A stretch of DNA of 64,000 nt from Paenalicyclobacillus ferrooxydans (GCF_001399675.1 NZ_LJCO01000108.1:1-64000); one strand, 5' to 3'. Shown: positions 52,979-63,481, counted from the stretch's first letter. A program made the numbers and translations. The notes: generated from the letters alone by a model not told the origin.

Positions 52979-54814
52979 TTATTTCTTGTCGTCGTTGACC
53001 TCATTGTATTCCGCATCGACAACGTTGTCGTCTTTTTTCGATCCGCTATCACCGTCTGAACCAGCACCAGCCTGACCTCCAGCTTGTTCGTAAAGCTTGG
53101 TGGACAGCTTATGCAGAACCTCAGTCAGTGCATCCGAAGCGCTCTTGATGGCATCGGTGTCTGAACCGCTCAGTGCATCCCGCAGTGCCTTTTGCTTTTC
53201 TTCCGCTTCGGACTTCAGGCTGCTATCAACTTTGTCGCCGAGGTCTTTCAGGGTCTTCTCGGTCTGATAGAGCATCTGGTCAGCCTGATTGCGGATCTCG
53301 ACCTGCTCTCTGCGCTTCTTGTCTTCGTCAGCGTTCAGTTCCGCCTCCTTCATCATGCGGTCGATTTCATCCTTAGACAGACCGCTCGAAGAGGTAATGG
53401 TGATCCGCTGGCTCTTCCCTGTGCCAAGGTCCTTCGCCGAGACATTTACGATACCGTTGGCATCGATGTCGAACGAGACCTCAATCTGCGGTACGCCGCG
53501 CGGTGCCGGAGGAATGTCTCCGAGTGTAAAGCGGCCAAGGGTCTTGTTCCCTGCTGCCATCTCGCGCTCGCCTTGAAGAACATGAATCTCAACAGAGGTT
53601 TGGTTGTCCGCAGCCGTCGAGAAGATTTGGCTCTTCGTTGTCGGGATGGTTGTGTTGCGATCGATCAGTCGAGTAAACACGCCGCCCATGGTCTCAATAC
53701 CGAGAGACAGCGGAGTCACGTCAAGCAGTACAACGTCCTTCACATCGCCCGTCAAAACACCAGCCTGGATAGCTGCACCAACAGCTACCACTTCATCAGG
53801 GTTAACGCCCTTTGAAGGGTCCTTGCCAATCAGTTTCTTAATCGCTTCCTGTACGGCAGGGATACGAGTCGAGCCACCGACGAGGATAACCCTGTCAATC
53901 TGCGAAGAGCTAAGACCCGCATCTGATAAAGCCTGACGGGTTGGCCCGAGTGTAGACTCGACCAGGTCGTGCGTCAGTTCTTCAAATTTTGCACGGGTCA
54001 AGCTGACTTCCAAGTGCTTTGGCCCAGTCGCATCGGCCGAGATGAACGGCAGCGAGATGGTCGTTGTCAGGGTTGAAGACAACTCTTTCTTCGCTTTTTC
54101 CGCTGCGTCTTTCAAACGCTGCATGGCCATCTTGTCGCCACGCAGGTCGATGCCGGTATCCCGTTTGAAGGTATCCGCGAGAAAATCCATCACGCGTTGG
54201 TCAAAGTCGTCACCACCGAGGTGGTTGTTACCGCTGGTTGCCTTTACTTCAAATACGCCGTCACCGAGTTCGAGAATCGAAACGTCGAATGTGCCACCGC
54301 CAAGGTCAAAGACCAAAATCGTGTGCTCGCCCTCTTTATCGAGCCCGTATGCGAGTGCAGCAGCGGTTGGTTCGTTGACAATACGGAGGACATCGAGACC
54401 GGCAATCTTTCCGGCATCCTTCGTGGCCTGACGTTGGCTGTCGCTGAAATATGCCGGCACTGTGATAACAGCCTGCGTCACGCGTTCACCGAGGAACGCC
54501 TCCGCATCCGCCTTCAGCTTCTGCAGAATCATTGCAGAGATCTCTTGCGGTGAATAGCTCTTTCCATCAATGGACTCTTTGTGGCTGGTCCCCATGTGGC
54601 GCTTAATGGAGATGATTGTCCGGTCCGGGTTGGTAATCGCCTGACGCTTTGCGACATCACCCACCAGGCGCTCCGAAGAATCCTTTGAAAATCCCACTAC
54701 AGACGGGGTGGTTCGGTTTCCTTCCGTGTTAGGAATAACAACTGCTTCTCCGCCTTCCATGACCGCTACACAAGAGTTTGTGGTTCCAAGGTCAATCCCA
54801 ATGACTTTTGGCAT
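52979..54814 (-). CDS. dnaK: Molecular chaperone DnaK (Hsp70)
   Basis: The 611-residue chaperone starts [17 protein letters not shown] and contains the phosphate loop and signature [14 protein letters not shown], the GGSTRIP signature and the substrate-binding domain with a disordered C-terminal tail ([17 protein letters not shown]). It has the Gram-positive length lacking the E. coli N-domain segment. It is controlled from the hrcA promoter with CIRCE. Confidence 0.98.
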   Translation of the reverse strand: MPKVIGIDLGTTNSCVAVMEGGEAVVIPNTEGNRTTPSVVGFSKDSSERLVGDVAKRQAITNPDRTIISIKRHMGTSHKESIDGKSYSPQEISAMILQKLKADAEAFLGERVTQAVITVPAYFSDSQRQATKDAGKIAGLDVLRIVNEPTAAALAYGLDKEGEHTILVFDLGGGTFDVSILELGDGVFEVKATSGNNHLGGDDFDQRVMDFLADTFKRDTGIDLRGDKMAMQRLKDAAEKAKKELSSTLTTTISLPFISADATGPKHLEVSLTRAKFEELTHDLVESTLGPTRQALSDAGLSSSQIDRVILVGGSTRIPAVQEAIKKLIGKDPSKGVNPDEVVAVGAAIQAGVLTGDVKDVVLLDVTPLSLGIETMGGVFTRLIDRNTTIPTTKSQIFSTAADNQTSVEIHVLQGEREMAAGNKTLGRFTLGDIPPAPRGVPQIEVSFDIDANGIVNVSAKDLGTGKSQRITITSSSGLSKDEIDRMMKEAELNADEDKKRREQVEIRNQADQMLYQTEKTLKDLGDKVDSSLKSEAEEKQKALRDALSGSDTDAIKSASDALTEVLHKLSTKLYEQAGGQAGAGSDGDSGSKKDDNVVDAEYNEVNDDKK

Positions 54815-54957
54815 ATGTAAGCTCCTCTCTGTGTCTACTGCATTTCCATAATTGCGACGGATGGCTTAGACCGTCTTGTCTGCCGTCGCATCTCCTTCGG
54901 GCCCTTCTGTTTCATCAGCGTCACCAGCACCAGCGTTCGCTTCCCTTCGCACTGGCG

Positions 54958-55623
54958 TTATACGCTCACCTTCACCATCGCTGGTCGCAACACTTTATCG
55001 TGAATCATGTAGCCTTTCTGAAGCTCCTGAAGGACAACTCCAACTTCTTGCCCTTCTACAGATTCCTGCATAACAGCTTCATGAAACTGAGGGTCAAACG
55101 ACGTACCGACTGCGTCCATTGGATGCACACCTTGCTGTGTCAACACGCCAACCAATTGTCGGTGAACCATCTCGATCCCTGTCTTGAAGTCTTCTGAAAT
55201 GTCCTTACCTTCTACCGCAGCGAACGCTCGTTCAAAGTTGTCCACGACGGGCAATAATCCCTCGAGCACCTTCTTCGCAGCGAATTTTTGAAGGTCCTCA
55301 TGTTCCTGTCTGGTCCGTCGCCGGAAGTTATCAAAGTCTGCAAGGGTTCGGAGCAACTTCGTCTCGGTGTCCTGCAACTTTGCGGTCAACTCCGCTTCTC
55401 GTGCACTTTCTGCCGAATCATTGCTGCCCTCTGCACTGTCAGCATCAAGGACCTCCGCTGCATCTGCGTTTGTGTCGACCTCGCTTTGGCTTTCGGGCTG
55501 TGTCACGTCTTGTGCTGCGGCCCCCGCTTGGCCGGACTGTGCGTCAGAGCCGTTTCTCTGCTGCTCGGCTTCTTCTGCATGCTCAGTCTTTCGCGGTTCG
55601 GTAGACTGGTTTTGTTTCGCCAA
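54958..55623 (-). CDS. grpE: Nucleotide exchange factor GrpE
   Basis: The 221-residue protein has an acidic, low-complexity N-terminus (EEAEQQRNGSDAQ), a long coiled coil and the GrpE signature FDPQFHEAVMQE with a C-terminal beta domain (GYMIHDKVLRPAMVKVS). The start is TTG 55623, eight bases after GGAGGAGG; an upstream ATG lacks a site. It exchanges nucleotide on DnaK. Confidence 0.94.
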   Translation of the reverse strand: MAKQNQSTEPRKTEHAEEAEQQRNGSDAQSGQAGAAAQDVTQPESQSEVDTNADAAEVLDADSAEGSNDSAESAREAELTAKLQDTETKLLRTLADFDNFRRRTRQEHEDLQKFAAKKVLEGLLPVVDNFERAFAAVEGKDISEDFKTGIEMVHRQLVGVLTQQGVHPMDAVGTSFDPQFHEAVMQESVEGQEVGVVLQELQKGYMIHDKVLRPAMVKVSV

Positions 55624-55720
55624 TACGCCCGCCTCCTCCGACGTTTCGCGGTATTTGATGGGAATCATTCTCATGAATCATGCTCTAATGACTGCTGGGG
55701 TAAGTGAATCGGAATCCGGC

Positions 55721-56770
55721 TTACCCCGAATTCCCATGCATTCGTTCGTTCATGGCTACGGTCAGCGCCTGGGAAACCATGTCAAGAATTTGAATCACTC
55801 GACCGTAGTTCATCCGAGTAGGCCCGATAATGCCAAGACTTCCAACTGGTTGACCACCTGCTGTATAGGCAGCAGATATAACCGTGCAATCCTGAAGTGT
55901 CGGATTGTCATTCTCCATGCCAATCCGCACTTGAATTCCGGGCCCATCGACTGTAACAACACGCTGCAGACCAGAGCTCTCCGCCTTTTCAAGCATCTCG
56001 AGCAACGGCCGTACCTTGTCGACATCGCGGAACTCCGGCTGATCGAGCATCTGCATGGCGCCGCCGACGTAGACACGTCCGCTGTCTTCGCCAGGGACCC
56101 GCCCAAACTCATCGAGCAGGCTGATAGCGTCCTCATAATGTTCCAGCGTGCTTGCCATCTCCGTAGCCAGTTCCCGGTACACGGATGATTTGAGCCGAGT
56201 CATGGGCACGCCGTGGAGTCGATGGTTCATCAGTTCAACCATCCGTGCAACTTCTTCAGAGGATATGTCATCTGACAATTGCACTTGGCGATTTGACACA
56301 CGGCCTGTGTCGGTTACGAGAATTGCGACAGCTTTGTTGTGTCCAATCGGGATGAGTTGAATATGATGAATCTTCTCATTGTTTACCTGCGGACCAAGGA
56401 CGATTGCCGTGTACTGGGTCAAATGAGACAAGACAATGGAGGTCTGTTGAACAACCCGCTCCATTTCGTCCATTCGTTGCCGAAACAGTTCTCGAAGCGC
56501 ACGCACAGCTGAAGAATCGAGGTCTAAACTTGGTTGCAGGTTATCTACGTAGTAGCGGTAACCCTTTTGGGACGGAATCCGTCCGGCTGAGGTATGCGGT
56601 TGGTCTAGAAAACCCAGTTCCTCAAGGTCCGCCATTTCATTGCGAATGGTCGCCGGACTCAAATGAAAGTCCTGGTTTTTAGACAACGTTCGTGATCCAA
56701 CCGGTTCCGCAGAGCGAACATAGTTTTCCACAATGGCACTCAAAATCATCTGTTGCCTTGGTGTCAGCAC
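55721..56770 (-). CDS. hrcA: Heat-inducible transcriptional repressor HrcA
   Basis: The 349-residue repressor has an N-terminal winged helix (LTPRQQMILSAIVENYVRSAEPVGSRTLSK) and a GAF-like C-terminal domain. It binds CIRCE and is activated by GroEL. A perfect CIRCE lies 54 bp upstream of its start, so it represses its own cluster. Confidence 0.97.
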   Translation of the reverse strand: MLTPRQQMILSAIVENYVRSAEPVGSRTLSKNQDFHLSPATIRNEMADLEELGFLDQPHTSAGRIPSQKGYRYYVDNLQPSLDLDSSAVRALRELFRQRMDEMERVVQQTSIVLSHLTQYTAIVLGPQVNNEKIHHIQLIPIGHNKAVAILVTDTGRVSNRQVQLSDDISSEEVARMVELMNHRLHGVPMTRLKSSVYRELATEMASTLEHYEDAISLLDEFGRVPGEDSGRVYVGGAMQMLDQPEFRDVDKVRPLLEMLEKAESSGLQRVVTVDGPGIQVRIGMENDNPTLQDCTVISAAYTAGGQPVGSLGIIGPTRMNYGRVIQILDMVSQALTVAMNERMHGNSG

Positions 56771-56824
56771 GAACGCTCCCTCCTTGTCCTCGTTTGGTTC
56801 AGTAGTCTAAGTCCACCCACGTTA

Positions 56825-56851
56825 TTAGCACTCACTCCACTCGAGTGCTAA
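56825..56851. promoter_or_regulatory. CIRCE operator
   Basis: TTAGCACTC-N9-GAGTGCTAA, a perfect match with 9-bp arms, is located between the hrcA promoter and start codon. HrcA binding here represses hrcA-grpE-dnaK-dnaJ. Confidence 0.97.
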
Positions 56852-56863
56852 ATCCTCATCAAC

Positions 56864-56892
56864 AAAGTAGCAAGTGTAAAGGAAAATGTCAA
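56864..56892 (-). promoter_or_regulatory. SigA promoter of hrcA-grpE-dnaK-dnaJ
   Basis: TTGACA (56892-56887) and TACTTT (56869-56864) are 17 bp apart; the -35 box overlaps the end of hemW. CIRCE begins 12 bp downstream of the -10 box. Confidence 0.82.
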
Positions 56893-58112
56893 TCTGATGT
56901 TAGAGCTCCAACGAACTCTTCAAACACCAAATTCGCGATCGGCCAAGCCTTTTCGGTCAGCCGGACAACCCCGTCGCGGTATTCAATCAAGCCCTGCGTC
57001 ACTAGGCGCTCCAGTTCATCTGCGAATACTGTATCCATGGGCACCCCGTGACGTGCCAAAAACTCTGCCGCACTGACACCGTCTTTGAGGCGCAGGCCGA
57101 GCATCATTGTGTCCTCAGCAGACTCTTGCGGCGAAACCTGATGGTCATCTGCAATCGGGCGTTTCCCTTCACTGATCATGCGTGCATAGTCGGTCAAACG
57201 AGTGACGTTTTCGTAACGGACACCGCGTACGTACCCGTGTGCACCAACTCCAGCTGCAAGATAGGGCTCGTTTCGCCAATACACCAAGTTGTGGAGGGCT
57301 TCCTCTCCTGGAACGGCGAAATTACTCACCTCATAGTGGACCAATCCGTAACCGGACAGACTTTTCCGTACAACGTCATACATGTCAGCTTCGGTGTCTT
57401 CGCCCGGCAGCGTAAGCAAACCCGCGTCTTGCCAGCGATGAAACGGTGTCCCTGGCTCCACCTTCAGCCAGTACGCAGATACGTGCCGGACCCCAAGTCG
57501 TACAACCTCAGCGATGGCTCGCTCAACCGATTCAATTGTTTGCTCCGGCAACCCAAACATCAAATCAAGGTTGATTCGAGAGAACCCGCTTTGTTTGGCT
57601 AGCTCAACACTCGTCCGGACGGCATCCGTATCATGTGTCCGCCCAATGGCCATCAACAGGTTTTCGTCAAATGTCTGTGCTCCAAAACTGAGGCGGTTGA
57701 CGCCCCACTGACGAAGAACCGTCAGCTTCTCAGCATCAACCGTACCCGGGTTCGCTTCCACGGTGATTTCAGCATCACTTGCAATTCGAAAATACTGGTG
57801 CATTGACCGCAACACCTCGTCCAATTGGCGTGCGTCCAAGTATGTCGGTGTACCCCCGCCGAAAAAGACGGTCTTCAGAGGCTGATTTGTTTCCGAACCC
57901 AGCATTTCAAACTCTCGTTGCAAAAACTTCACATACGCGTCCACTTCAGGCCGAGGCGCCACGTAGGTGGTAAAGTCACAGTAAAAACAGCGGCTTTTGC
58001 AAAACGGGATATGCACGTACAGCGACGTGGGAGTGCTGCTGTGCATCCGGTCATCCAATTGAACGCTCATCTTGTTTTCACGAATACTCATTTTGCTTTC
58101 ACCGATGCTCAT
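56889..58112 (-). CDS. hemW: Heme chaperone HemW (radical SAM)
   Basis: The protein of about 407 residues has the radical-SAM cluster [10 protein letters not shown] and the family segments [11 protein letters not shown] and LMFGLPEQT. HemW binds heme and helps insert it into respiratory enzymes; it is not a coproporphyrinogen oxidase. The ATG at 58112 overlaps the lepA stop (ATGA). Three in-frame ATGs follow in an imperfect 21-bp repeat ([21 protein letters not shown]), so the true start may be 58112, 58091, 58070 or 58046. Confidence 0.92.
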   Translation of the reverse strand: MSIGESKMSIRENKMSVQLDDRMHSSTPTSLYVHIPFCKSRCFYCDFTTYVAPRPEVDAYVKFLQREFEMLGSETNQPLKTVFFGGGTPTYLDARQLDEVLRSMHQYFRIASDAEITVEANPGTVDAEKLTVLRQWGVNRLSFGAQTFDENLLMAIGRTHDTDAVRTSVELAKQSGFSRINLDLMFGLPEQTIESVERAIAEVVRLGVRHVSAYWLKVEPGTPFHRWQDAGLLTLPGEDTEADMYDVVRKSLSGYGLVHYEVSNFAVPGEEALHNLVYWRNEPYLAAGVGAHGYVRGVRYENVTRLTDYARMISEGKRPIADDHQVSPQESAEDTMMLGLRLKDGVSAAEFLARHGVPMDTVFADELERLVTQGLIEYRDGVVRLTEKAWPIANLVFEEFVGALTSD

Positions 58113-59911
58113 TCCATTTTCAGGACCGCCATAAAGGCCTCCTGTGGCACCTCCACGCTTCCCACTTGCTTCATGCGCTTCTTTCCTTCTTTTTGTTTCT
58201 CGAGCAACTTTCGTTTCCGAGAGATGTCGCCACCATAGCACTTCGCGAGCACGTTCTTGCGCATCGCACGAATCGTTTCTCTCGCGATGACGCGGTTCCC
58301 GATGGCCGCTTGAATTGGAACTTCGAACATCTGCCGTGGGATAAGATCTTTCAGCTTTTCACACAACGCGCGCCCGCGGACATATGCCTTGTCGCGATGC
58401 ACGATAAAGGACAGCGCATCCACCACTTCACCATTCAGCATGATATCAAGCTTCACGAGGCTCGACACTTGGTAGCCAATTAACTGGTAGTCAAACGACG
58501 CATAGCCTCGCGTCGACGATTTCAAGCGATCAAAAAAGTCATACACAATCTCCGAGAGCGGCAACTCATAGGTCAGCGTGACACGTGTCGCATCGAGGTA
58601 CTGCATGTTTTTGAACACGCCGCGCTTCTCCTGGCAAAGTTCCATGACGGCCCCAACGTGATCGTTCGGAACAATCACGTCTGCTTTCACATACGGTTCT
58701 TCCACATGGTCGATCCGATCGGCCGGCGGCATCTCACTCGGGTTATCAATATCCGTTTGAGTGCCGTCTGTGTGAAACACCCGGTAGACAACGGACGGTG
58801 CCGTCGTGATAAGTGTGAGTCCATATTCTCGCTCAAGCCGCTCCTGAACGATTTCCATGTGTAAAAGCCCGAGGAAGCCACAGCGAAATCCGAATCCCAG
58901 TGCGCTCGACGTTTCCGGTTCATATGACAGAGCGGCGTCATTCAACACCAGTTTCTCAAGCGCATCGCGCAAGTCGTGATATTCGTTGCTGTCCACTGGA
59001 TATAGACCGCAAAATACCATCGGATTAGCACGGCGATACCCTGGCAGGGGTTCCTTCGCCGGACGCTCTGCGCTCGTTACGGTGTCGCCGACCCGGGTGT
59101 CTCGCACGTTTTTAATGCTGCCCCAGAAATAGCCAACTTCACCAGGAGTGAGTCCGTCCATTGCGGTCATCACAGGTTTGAAGGCACCGACTTCGAGCAC
59201 TTCGACCTCTGCCTTAGTCGCCATCATTCGGATGCGCATCCCTGGCTTGAGGGTGCCGTTCACGACACGGACGTAAACGATAACGCCGCGATACGGGTCG
59301 TAGTGCGAGTCAAATACCAGGGCCTGTAACGGCTCGTCTTCGCTCCCCTTCGGGGGCGGAACTTTCTCAACGACCTGCTCAAGGATGTCTTCAATGCCAA
59401 TACCGCTTTTCGCCGAAGCCAAGACTGCTTCACTCGCATCAAGGCCAATGATGTCCTCGATCTCGGTTTTCACCCGCTCCGGCTCCGCACTTGGCAGGTC
59501 AATCTTGTTGATGACTGGCAGAATCTCGAGGTCGTTGTCGAGCGCGAGATATACATTTGCCAGTGTCTGTGCTTCGATTCCCTGCGCTGCGTCAACGACC
59601 AACAAGGCACCTTCACATGCCGCCAGGCTTCGTGACACCTCGTAGGTAAAGTCCACGTGTCCCGGGGTGTCAATCAGGTTGAGGATGTATTCGTTCCCAT
59701 CCTTCGCTTTGTAGTTCAGGCGTACGGCCTGCAGTTTAATGGTGATACCGCGCTCGCGCTCAAGGTCCATTTGGTCGAGCAATTGATCTTGCATGTCGCG
59801 GTCTGCCACAGCACCTGTAAACTCGAGGATACGGTCTGCGAGTGTGGACTTACCGTGATCGATATGAGCAATGATAGAGAAATTCCGGATTCGTGATTGT
59901 TTGTCATTCAA
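58109..59911 (-). CDS. lepA: Elongation factor 4 (LepA)
   Basis: The 600-residue translational GTPase has [15 protein letters not shown] (G1), DTPGH (G3) and NKID (G4), plus the LepA-specific C-terminal domain ([14 protein letters not shown], ending in the [16 protein letters not shown] region). It back-translocates or rescues stalled ribosomes. The start is TTG 59911, the family's usual beginning ([19 protein letters not shown]), 11 bases after AAGGAGG; the frame upstream has no homology. Confidence 0.96.
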   Translation of the reverse strand: MNDKQSRIRNFSIIAHIDHGKSTLADRILEFTGAVADRDMQDQLLDQMDLERERGITIKLQAVRLNYKAKDGNEYILNLIDTPGHVDFTYEVSRSLAACEGALLVVDAAQGIEAQTLANVYLALDNDLEILPVINKIDLPSAEPERVKTEIEDIIGLDASEAVLASAKSGIGIEDILEQVVEKVPPPKGSEDEPLQALVFDSHYDPYRGVIVYVRVVNGTLKPGMRIRMMATKAEVEVLEVGAFKPVMTAMDGLTPGEVGYFWGSIKNVRDTRVGDTVTSAERPAKEPLPGYRRANPMVFCGLYPVDSNEYHDLRDALEKLVLNDAALSYEPETSSALGFGFRCGFLGLLHMEIVQERLEREYGLTLITTAPSVVYRVFHTDGTQTDIDNPSEMPPADRIDHVEEPYVKADVIVPNDHVGAVMELCQEKRGVFKNMQYLDATRVTLTYELPLSEIVYDFFDRLKSSTRGYASFDYQLIGYQVSSLVKLDIMLNGEVVDALSFIVHRDKAYVRGRALCEKLKDLIPRQMFEVPIQAAIGNRVIARETIRAMRKNVLAKCYGGDISRKRKLLEKQKEGKKRMKQVGSVEVPQEAFMAVLKME

Positions 59912-60141
59912 AGGATGAAGATCCTCCTTGCAAAACGTCGCTGGGACCAGTCTTGAAACTGGCAAACCGATTTGTGGTCCGTTATGAAACAGGCCGCGCA
60001 TAAGGCGCGGCACGCTCATCAAACGTTCCTCATTATATCATTCCCAGCTCAGCAACGACAATGGGTCAGTGAGCGTATTCACGGCGCTCCTTCGGCGCTG
60101 CAGTGTTCGGATGGCACGGCGAACCGTAGGGACAGGACTCA

Positions 60142-60816
60142 TCAGTGGTGATGATGCTCCCCTGCACCGTGAACATGGGGTGTCCCCGTTCGCAGTGCAT
60201 CAAACGAGTCCCATGCCTCACGCAGGACAAAGTACAGAATGCCGAGAGCCGCTAGCGGATCAACCCACCAAAATCCGAAGAACGTCTGCATGCCGAGACC
60301 AAGGAGCAGCACCCACGCCATGTAAGCACAGGTCATCGTACAAGCTGCATCACCAATCAGCGCGCGACTATGCAGACTCACTCCCACCCTGCGTTTCACT
60401 GACGCGAGCCAAGGGGATACCACGCTGGATACGGCCGCAAGGCAGAGTCCGATGGTACTGACATGAAGCGGCTGGCGAACTGCAAACGCCTGGCCTGATT
60501 TCCATGCGATAAACGCCGCGAGGCCAAAGAGACATAAGGCAACCACCCCGGTTGCGAAGCGCTCCGGCACTGATGATTTCTCATCCTGCTCTGTTGACGG
60601 CGACCAGAACTCAAGCACAAAGCGCAGCAATAACGTCAGGCCCGAAATCAGTTCGATTGCACTGTCGACGCTGAATGCGGAGACCGCGAGACTTCCGCTT
60701 CGATTCGCAGCGAATCCTCCGATGAGAGCTTCAACAAGGGTCCAGAACACGGACAGGAGTTGAATCTGTAACGCGACTTTCAGCCATTTGTGCCTACGTT
60801 CCTCTGTCATCGCCAA
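60142..60816 (-). CDS. Cation diffusion facilitator-like transporter with His-rich tail
   Basis: The 224-residue protein has six hydrophobic segments and CDF family motifs: SVDSAIELISG in helix 2 and GDAACTMTCAYM in helix 5, with acidic metal-site residues. The usual C-terminal cytoplasmic domain is missing and is replaced by a short HVHGAGEHHHH tail. It likely exports a divalent metal ion; the tail may bind the metal. The substrate is not identified. Confidence 0.82.
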   Translation of the reverse strand: MAMTEERRHKWLKVALQIQLLSVFWTLVEALIGGFAANRSGSLAVSAFSVDSAIELISGLTLLLRFVLEFWSPSTEQDEKSSVPERFATGVVALCLFGLAAFIAWKSGQAFAVRQPLHVSTIGLCLAAVSSVVSPWLASVKRRVGVSLHSRALIGDAACTMTCAYMAWVLLLGLGMQTFFGFWWVDPLAALGILYFVLREAWDSFDALRTGTPHVHGAGEHHHH

Positions 60817-60935
60817 GCGAGTGTCCTCCCATGGGTTATCCTTCTCGACTAATTAGTCCCTTGCGAAGAGCTTCCTTGTGCCGGTGCGCCCTGCGAGGTG
60901 CTGCCTTGTCCCGGTCCGCCCTGTGATCTGCTGCC

Positions 60936-61610
60936 TTAGGGTGCCCCAGCCTGTGAGCTGCTTCCTGGAACCACCGTACCCTGAGCACTCCCACCGCTCG
61001 CTCCAGACCCGCTTCCAGCCTGTTCAACAAAGAGCGTCTGCAACAGCCCCGACAGAAAGTGACCAAAGGCACTCTGCACCTGATCGCCGAGGGCTACACC
61101 GCCCGTATCCAAACGCCCCGTCACTGGGCTCTGCATGTCTCGCAGCTTTCTGTCCATGCGGCTTGCCAGGTCTTGTCCCACGAGAGACCGGGGAACCGTT
61201 TGCGAAGGACCGCTCCAACCGACTCCACTGCTTTGTGTGCTGCCTTGTGTACTGCCTTGTGTGCTGCTTTGGGTTCCTGACTGGCCGGAACCCTTGCGCG
61301 TATTGCCTTGAAAACCTGGTTGCGAAGCTCCTTGATTCCCTTGACTCGCTCCAGGGTAGTGCCCGGCCGTTCCAGTTCCTTGCCCCTGACTCGTCTGAGA
61401 TGACGAAACGCCAGACCCGCTGGTGCCACTCGACAGTGCAGGTACAGTGGGCTCTGTGATAACAGGGGGTTGGTGAGTACTGAGCGCTGAAATCCCTGCT
61501 GAGAAGATGCCTAGCCCGGCTCCCATCATTCCGAGCAAGAGCAATATAAACAGGACGATTGCCAGTCCATGTTTGACCGTTTCACGAAGCGACTGAAATA
61601 CCGGATTCAT
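60936..61610 (-). CDS. Membrane-anchored Gly/Ser/Gln-rich protein
   Basis: I do not recognise a family. The product of about 224 residues has one N-terminal membrane helix (residues 15-40, HGLAIVLFILLLLGMMGAGLGIF), then a low-complexity region rich in Gly, Ser, Gln and Thr with GSTQGSTQGSTQ repeats. Next comes a short predicted helical domain (LVGQDLASRMDRKLRDMQSPVTG... VQSAFGHFLSGLLQTLF) and a second Gly/Ser tail. The start at ATG 61610 follows GAGGCG. In Bacillus spoIIP lies here, but no SpoIIP motif is seen. Its place next to gpr hints at a sporulation role. Confidence 0.6.
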   Translation of the reverse strand: MNPVFQSLRETVKHGLAIVLFILLLLGMMGAGLGIFSAGISALSTHQPPVITEPTVPALSSGTSGSGVSSSQTSQGQGTGTAGHYPGASQGNQGASQPGFQGNTRKGSGQSGTQSSTQGSTQGSTQSSGVGWSGPSQTVPRSLVGQDLASRMDRKLRDMQSPVTGRLDTGGVALGDQVQSAFGHFLSGLLQTLFVEQAGSGSGASGGSAQGTVVPGSSSQAGAP

Positions 61611-61742
61611 TTTGTCTCGCCTCATTCCCCTTTGTCCTATGCCAGATACATATGAGCGGATTGCGAAGATTAGCACTCTAGCAATCGGAATTTGTGAGAA
61701 AGAGTTTCCAAATAACCCTCTAACTCCGTTCCAGTAACACAG

Positions 61743-61773
61743 AAAAAAGGCTGTCCGGGCACACCGACAGCCT
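61743..61773 (-). terminator. Terminator of gpr transcript
   Basis: GGCTGTC and GACAGCC form a stem followed by TTTTTT on the minus strand. It lies some 420 bp past the gpr stop, so the 52-bp repeats would be in the gpr 3' untranslated region. Confidence 0.78.
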
Positions 61774-61830
61774 ACAGATATATTTTTTGTAAGGCCCAAG
61801 ACGGCGCAGGCGGGGCCCGTCCCACCGTTT

Positions 61831-62110
61831 AGCGGAACTCAGTTCCTTTACGATGACGGCTGGTCGGCGCCGGTCCAACCATAGCGGAACTCAGTTCCTT
61901 TAGGGTCTCGCCCAGTCGGCGCCGGGCCCAACGCAGCGGAACTCAGTTCCTTTACGATCGCGGCCGGCGGACGCTGGGCCAACCGTAGCGGAACTCAGTT
62001 CCTTTACGATGGCGGCTGGTCGGCGCCGAGCCGACCACAGCGGAACTCAGTTCCTTTACGATGGCGGCCGGTCGGCGCCGGTCCAACCGTAGCGGAACTC
62101 AGTTCCTTTA
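61831..62110. repeat. 52-bp tandem repeat with conserved dyad core
   Basis: The 20-bp core AGCGGAACTCAGTTCCTTTA is identical in six copies starting at 61831, 61883, 61935, 61987, 62039 and 62091, exactly 52 bp apart. It contains the palindrome GGAACT-C-AGTTCC. The 32-bp stretches between cores are GC-rich and related to each other but variable. No coding frame or CRISPR-associated gene is near. Confidence 0.96.
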
Positions 62111-62196
62111 GGACAGCCCCACTCGAGCAGCCGGGCCCAAATCGGGTCAAAAGCCGGCCCAAAATCCGGCCAAAATCGGCTCCTTACCACAACAAA

Positions 62197-63312
62197 CTAG
62201 TGTGTCACCTGTGCCGCTTCTTCTGCTGTAATGGCGGGGTGTAAGGCCATATTCAGCCCTTTAGCCAGTACCTCCGCTGTATCATCAATAAACTCGTCAA
62301 CTTCCTTCGGAGTGACCATCAGGTTATTTCCCAGCGGTTCAAGGAGTTCCTGAACCAGTTTCCACTTCTCCTGCGGATTGAAGTTCTTGAACAGCTTGGT
62401 TGTTTCGTTCCCTGGGACGGATTCGTCCAGTTGCGAGAGTACAAGATCCATCGCGTCATTTGCAATCGTCGCTGCATGGACAACTGTGGGAACCCCTACA
62501 GCAAACACCTTGCACCCGAGTGTCTCTTGGTTCAGGGCTTTTCGGTGATTTCCAACGCCCGACCCAGGATGAATCCCGCTGTCCGCAATCTGAATTGATG
62601 CGTTCACGCGATTCAAAGACATGGACGCCAATGCGTCGATGGCAATGACCACATCGGGCTGAACGTTCTCCACGATTCCTTCCACAATTTCGCTCGTTTC
62701 GATCCCGGTAACCCCCAGAACCCCTGGAGAAACTGCCGAAACGGTGCGGAACCCTTCTCCCAAGGCGTCCGGCATGTAGTTGAAGAGATGACGGGTTACA
62801 AACAAACGCTCAACGACCTTTGGGCCCAGAGCATCTGGTGTAACATGCTCGTTGCCGAGTCCCACGACCAGAATTTTGCTGTCTGGCTTCAGGTCAGCCA
62901 TACGCTTGAGCTCCTCGGCAAACAGTCGTGACACCTCCGCCTGCAGCGCAGGATTGCGCCGTCTCAGCTTTGGCACATCGAGGGTAATGTAGTGTCCGAC
63001 TCGTTTCCCAATCTCCCGCTCTCCGTTCTTGTTCATTACATGTGTCCGTGAAATGCGCACGTCACCGACCTCTTCAGACTCTTCTGAGACGCCTCGGATA
63101 ATCTCACGAGCTTGCCGAGCTAACTCGTGCGCCTCAATGGCCATATCCGTGTGTGGACTGTATGTAGATTCAACTGGTGGTTGATTGTCCATGACGTCAT
63201 GCGTCGGATCGACAAATGAAGGACGAGCCTCGCGGCTCCTGTCCCGGACTCCGCCTGTCTGATGTTCTCTTGCTTGCGAACCGTCATGTTTATGCTTGTT
63301 TCCGTGTTTCAC
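62197..63312 (-). CDS. gpr: Germination protease GPR
   Basis: The 371-residue A25 endopeptidase degrades small acid-soluble spore proteins at germination. The N-terminal propeptide is His/Arg-rich, and the catalytic domain has KILVVGLGNEHVTPDALGPKVVERL, GVTGIETSEIVEGIV and VIAIDALASMSLNRVN. It diverges from rpsT. A possible SigG-type promoter lies upstream. Confidence 0.95.
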   Translation of the reverse strand: MKHGNKHKHDGSQAREHQTGGVRDRSREARPSFVDPTHDVMDNQPPVESTYSPHTDMAIEAHELARQAREIIRGVSEESEEVGDVRISRTHVMNKNGEREIGKRVGHYITLDVPKLRRRNPALQAEVSRLFAEELKRMADLKPDSKILVVGLGNEHVTPDALGPKVVERLFVTRHLFNYMPDALGEGFRTVSAVSPGVLGVTGIETSEIVEGIVENVQPDVVIAIDALASMSLNRVNASIQIADSGIHPGSGVGNHRKALNQETLGCKVFAVGVPTVVHAATIANDAMDLVLSQLDESVPGNETTKLFKNFNPQEKWKLVQELLEPLGNNLMVTPKEVDEFIDDTAEVLAKGLNMALHPAITAEEAAQVTH

Positions 63313-63344
63313 TGGCCGCCCCCCTTGAGATAATGATTCATCTG

Positions 63345-63373
63345 TAGGTTGCGCGACCTTCCGGCGGTTATGC
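63345..63373 (-). promoter_or_regulatory. Possible SigG-like promoter of gpr
   Basis: On the minus strand GCATA (63373-63369) and CAACCTA (63351-63345) are 17 bp apart, matching the loose forespore consensus GNATR and CANNNTA. The match is weak and inferred from the gene's known regulation. Confidence 0.35.
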
Positions 63374-63409
63374 GGAGCTGGAATTTCTATCGATGTCGCT
63401 AGATTCTCG

Positions 63410-63438
63410 TTGCAGAGCCTTTTCCCATGTGATACACT
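63410..63438 (+). promoter_or_regulatory. Promoter of rpsT
   Basis: TTGCAG (63410-63415) and TACACT (63433-63438) are 17 bp apart, 44 bp upstream of the rpsT start. Confidence 0.78.
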
Positions 63439-63481
63439 CAGTTTTGTCTGTAAACGATGGGCCTTGCAAGGAGGTGAAACT

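Noticed and set aside
60936-61799. SpoIIP
   Set aside because: The position next to gpr suggested it, but the protein lacks the SpoIIP amidase domain and is largely low-complexity Gly/Ser sequence.
61831-62110. CRISPR array
   Set aside because: The 20-bp cores with 32-bp gaps have CRISPR-like spacing, but the gaps are recognisably related to one another, the core has a central dyad unlike a direct-repeat stem, and there are no cas genes nearby.
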